From Ga0077536 sp943370145 (GTDB taxonomy: Bacteria; Pseudomonadota; Gammaproteobacteria; Ga0077536): a DNA stretch of 36,885 nucleotides. Location of the stretch: the NCBI GenBank assembly GCA_943370145.1, contig CALRPY020000044.1:1-36885 (forward strand), read 5' to 3'. Shown here piece by piece: positions 31,704-36,885 of this stretch; the first letter of the stretch is position 1; each line of letters begins with the position of its first letter. The notes under the pieces are model-generated. The model was not told the origin of the DNA. It saw only the letters and a list, made by a program, of their open reading frames with translations, and did no database searches. The translations under genes and the position numbers were made by a program.

Positions 31704-32387
31704 ATGGCCGCCAGCAAACGCACCTACAGTCGCGAACTCGCCCTCATCCCCGGGCAGGCCGCGCTGCTCCTGGTCGACATGCAGAACTACTGCTGCCATC
31801 CCGAGGGCGGCCTGTTCCGCAGTTGCCCACCCGCGGAGCTGGCGCCGCGTTACGGCTACTACCTGCGGCAACTCGAAACCAACGTCATCCCGAACCTGCA
31901 GCGCCTGGTGGCCGCCTGTCGCGAGACCGGCGTCGAGGTGATGCACACGACCATCGAGGCCCTGACCACCGACGGCCGGGACCAGAGCCTCGACTACAAG
32001 ATCAGCGACATCCTCGTGCCGCGCGGCTCATGGGACGGCCAGGTGATCGATGCGCTGGCGCCGATCTGCGACGAGATCCGCCTGCCAAAGACCGCGAGCA
32101 GCGTCTTCAATGCCACGAACATCGACTACCTTCTGCGCAATCTCGGCGTCTCGCAACTGGTGATCGGGGGCGTCGTCACCGATCAATGCGTCGAGTCCGC
32201 GGTGCGCGATGCCTGCGATCGGGGTTACCTGGTCACCCTGATCGAGGATGCCTGCACCGCCTTCAGCGCGGAGCGACACCGCGCATCGCTGGCCGCGCTG
32301 GCCGGCTACTGCCGCCAGCGCCCGACCGAAGTGCTGCTCGACGAGATCCGCGGCCAGCGTGCGCGCGCCGTGGGACAGGGAGCCTGA
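31704..32387 (+). CDS. Isochorismatase-family cysteine hydrolase
   Basis: A 227-residue hydrolase of the isochorismatase/nicotinamidase superfamily, which hydrolyses amides or related bonds with a Cys-Asp-Lys triad. The triad is Asp in ALLLVDMQNYC (near residue 24), Lys in RLPKTASSVFNAT (near 131) and Cys in GVVTDQCVESAVRDACDRGY (near 163). The cis-peptide loop VVTD is also present. The length is normal. ATG 31704 is preceded by a GAGGTGG-type site. It diverges from the glutamine-synthetase-like operon and leads into the class V aminotransferase gene, 5 bases apart. It may hydrolyse an amide or carbamoyl product of the same pathway; the substrate is not known. Confidence 0.92.
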   Translation: MAASKRTYSRELALIPGQAALLLVDMQNYCCHPEGGLFRSCPPAELAPRYGYYLRQLETNVIPNLQRLVAACRETGVEVMHTTIEALTTDGRDQSLDYKISDILVPRGSWDGQVIDALAPICDEIRLPKTASSVFNATNIDYLLRNLGVSQLVIGGVVTDQCVESAVRDACDRGYLVTLIEDACTAFSAERHRASLAALAGYCRQRPTEVLLDEIRGQRARAVGQGA

Positions 32388-32392
32388 GCCCG

Positions 32393-33628
32393 ATGACCTA
32401 TACCGACGCCGACGCGCGCGCCGCGCGTCATGACTTTCCCGCGCTCGCCCGCCGCCAGGGCGACCTGCCGCTCGCGTTCCTCGACGGGCCGGGCGGCACC
32501 CAGGTGCCCCAGTGCACGATAGACGCCGTCGCGCGCGTGTACCGCGACTGCAACGTCAACGTCGGTGGCGCCTTCGCCACATCGCATGAATCGGCGGCGG
32601 TCGTGCAGGACGCCCGCGCGGCCGTGGCGGATTTCGTTGGCGCCGCGAGTCCCAGCCAGGTGTCATTCGGGCAGAACATGACGACGCTGAACTTCGCGCT
32701 CGCCAGGGCGCTGGGACGCCGCCTCGTCGCGGGGGACGAAGTCATCATCACCGCCCTTGATCACGAAGCGAATCGCGGCCCCTGGATCGGCCTCGCCGAG
32801 CGCGGCGTCGCGGTCCGGGAGGCGCATCTCGCCGACGACGGCACGCTGGATCTGGCGCACCTGGCGGCGCTGGTCGGCCCGCGCACCCGCGTGATCGCCG
32901 CCGGCATCGCGTCGAACGCGCTGGGCAGCGTCACGCCGTTTGCGCGCATCCGCGAACTGGCGCACGCGGTCGGCGCGCTGACGGTCGTCGACGCGGTGCA
33001 CTACGCGGCGCACCTGCCGTTGGACTTCGAGCAACTGGGCTGCGACTTCATGCTGTGTTCCGCCTACAAGTTCTATGCGCCCCACGTCGGCATCCTGTGC
33101 AGCCGGCCCGGACTGCTCGAAGTCCTGGAGCCCGATCGCCTGCGCACGCAGAAGCAATGCGCGCCCTGGCGCATCGAGACGGGCACCCTGAACTTCGCTG
33201 CGCTGGCGGGCGTCACGGCGACGGTCGACTACCTGGCCGGTCTCGGCGCCGGCGCCTCGCGGCGAGCCCGCATCGTCGACGCGATGAGCGCGATCGCCGC
33301 GTACGAGCACGCACTGGGCGCCCGCTACTGGGCAGCCCTGCAGCACCTGCCCGGCGTGCGGCGCCATGGACCGCACTTCGACGACAGCCCGCGTGCGCCG
33401 ACCGTCTCCTTCTCCACCACGCGACATATCGCCCCGATCGCAGAATACCTCGCTGCGCAGGGGCTGCAGGTGTGGCACGGCCACTTCTACGCGCCGCGGG
33501 TCGTCGAGAGCCTGTGCCTGATGGAACAGGGCGGCCTGCTGCGCGTCGGCTTCGCCCTGTACAACACCGATGAAGAGCTGCAGCGGCTGCTGGCGGCGCT
33601 CGAAGCGGCCTGCGCAAGGAAGCTTTGA
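32393..33628 (+). CDS. Class V aminotransferase, cysteine-desulfurase-like (TIGR01976-type)
   Basis: A 411-residue PLP enzyme of the class V aminotransferase/NifS group. The N-terminus LPLAFLDGPGGTQVPQCTIDAVAR is typical of the cysteine-desulfurase-like TIGR01976 subgroup. NMTTLNFALARAL and ALDHEANRGPW are the usual blocks. VVDAVHYAAHLPLDFEQLG precedes the PLP lysine in CSAYKFYAPHVGIL, near residue 226. WRIETGTLNFAALAGVTA follows. No ISC or SUF genes are near, so iron-sulfur assembly is not supported. A beta-lyase or epimerase-type role on an amino acid in this cluster is possible. GGGAG lies about 11 bases before the ATG. It is co-transcribed with the isochorismatase gene. Confidence 0.9.
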   Translation: MTYTDADARAARHDFPALARRQGDLPLAFLDGPGGTQVPQCTIDAVARVYRDCNVNVGGAFATSHESAAVVQDARAAVADFVGAASPSQVSFGQNMTTLNFALARALGRRLVAGDEVIITALDHEANRGPWIGLAERGVAVREAHLADDGTLDLAHLAALVGPRTRVIAAGIASNALGSVTPFARIRELAHAVGALTVVDAVHYAAHLPLDFEQLGCDFMLCSAYKFYAPHVGILCSRPGLLEVLEPDRLRTQKQCAPWRIETGTLNFAALAGVTATVDYLAGLGAGASRRARIVDAMSAIAAYEHALGARYWAALQHLPGVRRHGPHFDDSPRAPTVSFSTTRHIAPIAEYLAAQGLQVWHGHFYAPRVVESLCLMEQGGLLRVGFALYNTDEELQRLLAALEAACARKL

Positions 33629-33654
33629 CAGTGTTCGCGGGCCACCGCTACCAT
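33625..33654 (+). promoter_or_regulatory. Candidate promoter of the 2-oxoacid dehydrogenase operon
   Basis: A perfect TTGACA (33625-33630, overlapping the aminotransferase stop codon) is followed after 18 bases by TACCAT (33649-33654). The predicted transcript begins about 80 bases before the E1 alpha ATG at 33740. Just downstream, GTATAC (33663-33668) followed by AAAATG resembles GntR-type operator cores, so a repressor may bind there. Both are read by eye only. Confidence 0.5.
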
Positions 33655-33739
33655 CCCCTGTCGTATACAAAATGACGCGCCGCATCGGGCTCACGGCCAG
33701 CTTGCGCGTCGCCCGCCCGCCCCGAGAATTGCGCGCGAA

Positions 33740-34732
33740 ATGAGCAAGAAAAAACCATCCCCCACGGCCGCGAAAGCGGGTCCGGACACCGAGACCCTGC
33801 TCGCCTGCTACCGCGCGATGCTGCGCATCCGCAAGGTCGAGCAACGCCTGTCGAAGCTGTTCGCGGACAAGGAGATCCCGGGGTTCATCCACCTGAGCAT
33901 CGGCCAGGAATCCGTACCCGTCGGCATCAGCCGCCACCTGCGGGACGAGGACACGATCGCCGCCACGCATCGCGGTCACGGTCAGGCGCTCGCCAAGGGC
34001 ATCGACCTCAACGGCTTCGTCGCCGAGATGATGGGCCGCGAGAGCGGCATCTGCCGCGGTCGCGGCGGCTCGATGCACATCGCGGAAGCGAGGGTCGGCA
34101 TGCTCGGCGCCAACGGCATCGTCGGCGGCGGCATCTCGATCGCGACCGGCAGCGCGCTGGCGCACAAGCTTGCCGACAGCGGCGGCATCGCCGTGTGCTA
34201 TTTCGGCGACGGCGCGCTGGCCGAGGGCATCTTCCACGAATGTCTCAATCTTGCCGCCCTGTGGTCGCTGCCGATGCTGTTCGCCTGCGAGAACAATGGC
34301 TGGGGCGAGTTCTCACGCACCGATCGCCAGTTCTGCGGCCAGCTCGAGCAGCTCGCGGGCGCGTTCGGCGTGCGCTATCGCATGGCGGACGGTCTCGACG
34401 TCGCCGACGTGACCAAGGTCGCCGGCGAGCTTATCGCCCGGATGCGCAGCGACCGCCGCCCGGCGGTGTTGGAGTGCAAGGTCGAGCGCTTCCACGGTCA
34501 TTTCGAGGGCGACCCGCAGAAGTACCGCGACCCCGCCGAACTCGCGGCGCTGGCCGCGAAGGACCCGGTCGCCCATGCGTTGCTCGCGCTCGAACGCGCC
34601 GGGGTGGACGACGCGCGCCTCGCCGCCCTGGACACGGAACTGGACCGCGAGATCGACGCCGCGGTCGAGTACGCGCGGGCCGCCCCGCAACCGGATTTCG
34701 CGTCGGCCCGCGCCGACGTCTACGCGCACTAG
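33740..34732 (+). CDS. 2-oxoacid/acetoin dehydrogenase E1 alpha subunit (AcoA-like)
   Basis: A 330-residue thiamine-diphosphate enzyme subunit, the alpha half of an alpha2beta2 E1 component. It decarboxylates a 2-oxoacid, or cleaves acetoin, and passes the acyl group to the lipoyl E2. The ThDP-binding motif is GDGALAEGIFHECLNLA then CENNGW (about residues 156-190). FIHLSIGQESVPVG, THRGHGQALAKGIDL and GGSMHIAEARVGMLGANGIV are close to acetoin dehydrogenase E1 alpha (AcoA). The first ~18 residues are Lys/Ala rich. It is the first gene of an operon with E1 beta 9 bases behind. AcoA-type is more likely than pyruvate dehydrogenase, but the substrate cannot be fixed. Confidence 0.93.
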   Translation: MSKKKPSPTAAKAGPDTETLLACYRAMLRIRKVEQRLSKLFADKEIPGFIHLSIGQESVPVGISRHLRDEDTIAATHRGHGQALAKGIDLNGFVAEMMGRESGICRGRGGSMHIAEARVGMLGANGIVGGGISIATGSALAHKLADSGGIAVCYFGDGALAEGIFHECLNLAALWSLPMLFACENNGWGEFSRTDRQFCGQLEQLAGAFGVRYRMADGLDVADVTKVAGELIARMRSDRRPAVLECKVERFHGHFEGDPQKYRDPAELAALAAKDPVAHALLALERAGVDDARLAALDTELDREIDAAVEYARAAPQPDFASARADVYAH

Positions 34733-34741
34733 GGAACCGCG

Positions 34742-35716
34742 ATGGAACAGATGAGATTTGGCCAGGCCATCGGCAAGGCCCTTGCCGATGCGATGCAAGC
34801 CGACCCCCGCGTGATTCTCCTTGGTGAGGACATCGGCGAGGCGGGTGGCCCGTTCGGCGTCACCCGCGGGCTCTACCAGACCTTCGGCGCCACGCGCGTG
34901 CTGGACTTCCCGATTTCGGAGGCCGCACTCGTCGGCACTGCCGTCGGCGCGGCGCTCACCGGCTACCGCCCGGTCGCGGAAATCATGTTCATGGATTTCT
35001 GCACCCTGGCGATGGACGCGATCGTCAACCAGGCCGCGAAGGCGCACTTCATGTTCGGCGGCCAGACCGCCGTGCCGATGGTCGTGCGCGCACCGCACGG
35101 CGGAGGCCTCAATGCGGGCGCCCAGCACTCGCAGTGCCTGGAAGCCTGGTTCACCCACGTGCCCGGCCTGACGGTGGTGTGTCCGGCGACCCCCGCCGAT
35201 GCCTACGGCCTCCTGCGCTCGGCGATCGACTCGCCGAACCCGGTGCTGTTCATCGAGAACAAGGCGCTGTACGCGCGCAAGGGCGACATGCCCGAGACCC
35301 TGGCCCCGATTCCCTTCGGGCAGGCGCGGATCGCGCGGGCAGGCAAGGACGTCACGGTGGTGACCTACGGCGCCGCCGTGTTCCAGGCCGAAGCCGCCGC
35401 ACAGCAGGCCGCCGCGCAGGGCATCGACGTCGAGATCATCGACCTCCGCTCGCTGCAGCCGTGGGACGAGACCAGCGTGCTCGCATCGCTGGCCCGCACG
35501 CACCGCCTCGTGATCTTCCACGAGGCGGTCGAGGCCTTCGGCGTCGGCGCCGAGATCGCCGCGCGGATGGCGGACGTCGGCTTCGACGAACTCGATGCCC
35601 CGATCATCCGCGTCGGCGCGCCGTTCATGCCGACGCCCTACTCACCCGAACTGGAAAAGGCCTACATGCCGGATGCCGGGCGACTGCTCGCGGCAATCCA
35701 GCGGGCCATGCTCTGA
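34742..35716 (+). CDS. 2-oxoacid/acetoin dehydrogenase E1 beta subunit (AcoB-like)
   Basis: A 324-residue transketolase-fold beta subunit of a ThDP-dependent E1. MRFGQAIGKALADAMQADPRV and LLGEDIGEAGGPFGVTRGL at the start are typical; the Glu near residue 29 of this region activates ThDP. FPISEAALVGTAVGAALTGYRPV and DFCTLAMDAIVNQAAK form the dimer core. PHGGGLNAGAQHSQCLEAWF is the active-site loop with its His. The C-terminal domain contains DVTVVTYGA and VEIIDLRSLQPWD. The ribosome site GGAA is about 5 bases before the ATG. It is co-transcribed with E1 alpha and with the enoyl-CoA hydratase 20 bases downstream. Confidence 0.94.
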   Translation: MEQMRFGQAIGKALADAMQADPRVILLGEDIGEAGGPFGVTRGLYQTFGATRVLDFPISEAALVGTAVGAALTGYRPVAEIMFMDFCTLAMDAIVNQAAKAHFMFGGQTAVPMVVRAPHGGGLNAGAQHSQCLEAWFTHVPGLTVVCPATPADAYGLLRSAIDSPNPVLFIENKALYARKGDMPETLAPIPFGQARIARAGKDVTVVTYGAAVFQAEAAAQQAAAQGIDVEIIDLRSLQPWDETSVLASLARTHRLVIFHEAVEAFGVGAEIAARMADVGFDELDAPIIRVGAPFMPTPYSPELEKAYMPDAGRLLAAIQRAML

Positions 35717-35736
35717 ACAATCACGGAAGCGACGCG

Positions 35737-36534
35737 ATGACCAACACGAACCAGCGCCAGAACATCCTGCTCGACGTCGACGCACAGCAGGCGTGGATCA
35801 CGATCAACCGGCCGACGACGCTCAACGCGCTCGACATCCCGACCCTGCTCGAACTCGAGAGCGCGTTCCGTGCAGCCGAAGCCAATCCGGACGTGCGGGT
35901 CATCGTGCTGACTGGCGCCGGCGATCGCGCCTTCGTGGCCGGCGGCGACATCGCGGACCTGGACTCGCGACAGGGCCTCGCCCACTACAACGAGTTCGCG
36001 GAAATCATCCACCGCGTGTTCCGCCACATCGAGACCAGCGACAAGCCGACGATCTGCGCGGTGAACGGTTGGGCCCTCGGCGGCGGCACCGAAATCCTGC
36101 TGTGCACCGATATCCGCGTGGTGTCCGAGAAGGCGCGCCTGGGCCTGCCGGAAATCACGCTGGGGCTGTTCCCCGGCGCCGGCGGCACGCAGCGCTTCAT
36201 CCGCCAGATTCCACCGTGCCGTGCGAAGGAACTGATGTATACCGGCGACCAGATCACCGCGGCCGAGGCGCTCGCCATCGGCCTCGTCAACCACGTGGTG
36301 CCGGCCGACCAGCTGGTTGCGAAGGTCAAGGAAATCGCGGCCAAGATCGCCCACAAGTCGCCCCTCGTCCTGAAGCTGCTGAAGCGCTCGATGAGCAACG
36401 GCATCGACATGCCGATGCCGTCCGCGCTGGCCTATGAACAGGCGATGATCGGCCTCGTGCTGGACTCGAAGGATGCGCACGAAGGCTGCCAGGCCTTCCT
36501 TGGCAAGCGCGCGGCCACCTTCACCGGCGAATAG
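35737..36534 (+). CDS. Enoyl-CoA hydratase/isomerase (crotonase) family protein
   Basis: A 265-residue crotonase-fold protein, placed between E1 beta and E2 of the 2-oxoacid dehydrogenase operon. The oxyanion-hole segments FVAGGDIADLD and NGWALGGGTEILLCTDIRV are present. Both catalytic glutamates of true hydratases are kept: Glu in ALGGGTEI, and Glu in LGLPEITLGLFPGAGGTQRF. So water addition to a 2-enoyl-CoA is plausible. GGAAG lies about 6 bases before the ATG at 35737, which sets the start; a longer upstream frame is a shadow of E1 beta. The E2 gene starts 4 bases after its stop. The insertion suggests that the E1/E2 product, an acyl-CoA, or a precursor is handled by this enzyme. Confidence 0.93.
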   Translation: MTNTNQRQNILLDVDAQQAWITINRPTTLNALDIPTLLELESAFRAAEANPDVRVIVLTGAGDRAFVAGGDIADLDSRQGLAHYNEFAEIIHRVFRHIETSDKPTICAVNGWALGGGTEILLCTDIRVVSEKARLGLPEITLGLFPGAGGTQRFIRQIPPCRAKELMYTGDQITAAEALAIGLVNHVVPADQLVAKVKEIAAKIAHKSPLVLKLLKRSMSNGIDMPMPSALAYEQAMIGLVLDSKDAHEGCQAFLGKRAATFTGE

Positions 36535-36537
36535 ACC

Positions 36538-36885
36538 GTGAGCGCAGAACGGGCAATACGCCTGCCCAAGCTCGGTCTGACGATGACCGAGGGTACCGTC
36601 GTCGAATGGCTCGTGCAGCCAGGGCAGGTCGTGCAGCCGGGCGACCTGCTGTACATCTGCGAGACGGAGAAAATCGCCAACGAAATCGCCGCCGACGAGG
36701 CCGGCACCATCGCGTCGCTGGTCGTCGCCGCAGGCGACACGGTGCCCGTGGGCACGGTGCTTGCGACCTGGGTCGGCGCCGAGCATGCGGGCACCGCGGG
36801 CGAATCCGCGCGGCCGGCCTCGCCGGCCATCGCCGCCGCAGCGCCGGTGGTCGTGGCCGACGCGGCCAGCCTGCCGGCGGCCAGC
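36538..36885 (+). CDS. Dihydrolipoamide acyltransferase E2 (N-terminus only, cut by window end)
   Basis: The first 116 codons of an E2 component. The lipoyl domain (residues about 4-80) reads IRLPKLGLTMTEGTVVEWLV, and the lipoylated lysine is in CETEKIANEI, near residue 44. GDTVPVGTVLATW ends the domain, then an Ala/Pro-rich hinge begins. The GTG at 36538 is the likely start, 4 bases after the crotonase stop, with a weak ribosome site. It shuttles the acyl group from E1 to CoA. The peripheral-subunit-binding and catalytic domains would lie beyond the window. Confidence 0.9.
   Translation, partial: MSAERAIRLPKLGLTMTEGTVVEWLVQPGQVVQPGDLLYICETEKIANEIAADEAGTIASLVVAAGDTVPVGTVLATWVGAEHAGTAGESARPASPAIAAAAPVVVADAASLPAAS

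Noticed and set aside
32393..33628. Iron-sulfur cluster assembly cysteine desulfurase
   Set aside because: Belongs to the desulfurase-like TIGR01976-type group and no ISC or SUF partners are nearby.
1..36885. Mobile elements, CRISPR array, tRNA or rRNA genes
   Set aside because: No transposase or integrase, no regular direct repeats, and no cloverleaf-like intergenic segment were seen. All gaps are short.

Overview
The window is high-GC DNA, roughly two thirds G+C, packed with genes. No gap between genes exceeds about 300 bases. I see no rRNA, tRNA, CRISPR array, insertion sequence or phage gene. The gene families point to a chromosome of a beta- or gammaproteobacterium with a large catabolic repertoire: an HpnN-type MMPL exporter, an Rnm/YciV-type PHP nuclease, an acetoin-type 2-oxoacid dehydrogenase, molybdenum hydroxylase subunits, and strong Shine-Dalgarno sites. 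The exact lineage cannot be fixed from this window. Several genes belong to families that often use coenzyme F420, which is not typical of these groups.

Region 1 (1-15055) is the most distinctive part. Two operons diverge from an intergenic region at 8554-8830. The leftward operon encodes a three-subunit molybdenum hydroxylase (FAD, 2Fe-2S and Moco subunits) and a CoxG-like protein. It is followed by an Rnm-type phosphoesterase, a CaiB-type CoA-transferase and, after a longer gap, an HpnN-like exporter cut by the window edge. The rightward operon has seven tightly spaced genes: SMP-30 lactonase, a histidinol-dehydrogenase paralogue, an acetoacetate-decarboxylase-like protein, an SDR dehydrogenase, a TetR regulator, XdhC and a MocA-like nucleotidyltransferase. 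The last two are maturation factors for the hydroxylase encoded on the other side, which ties the two operons together. Two related AT-rich boxes lie 123 bases apart between them and are candidate operators for the TetR protein. I read this as one regulated pathway for an unidentified substrate.

Region 2 (15061-20371) holds a cupin with a histone-like basic tail, a GNAT acetyltransferase, and a leftward acyl-CoA dehydrogenase / NYN nuclease / LLM oxidoreductase operon. Region 3 (20513-23732) is rightward: an unrecognised small protein, a secreted trypsin-like protease coupled to an RluA-type pseudouridine synthase, then an F420-type PPOX protein coupled to a transglutaminase-like protein.

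Region 4 (23740-28662) holds a leftward serine hydrolase / DUF169 / MaoC group, two rightward membrane proteins (YjdF-like and DUF3429), and a tandem UspA protein. Region 5 (28783-36885) is a second catabolic area. A leftward operon encodes a glutamine-synthetase-like ligase, a PPOX protein and an N-formylglutamate-amidohydrolase-like enzyme. Diverging from it are an isochorismatase-family hydrolase and a class V aminotransferase. These are followed by a 2-oxoacid dehydrogenase operon (E1 alpha, E1 beta, enoyl-CoA hydratase, E2) that runs off the right edge.

All calls come from reading the sequence and recalling family motifs. No database search was run.
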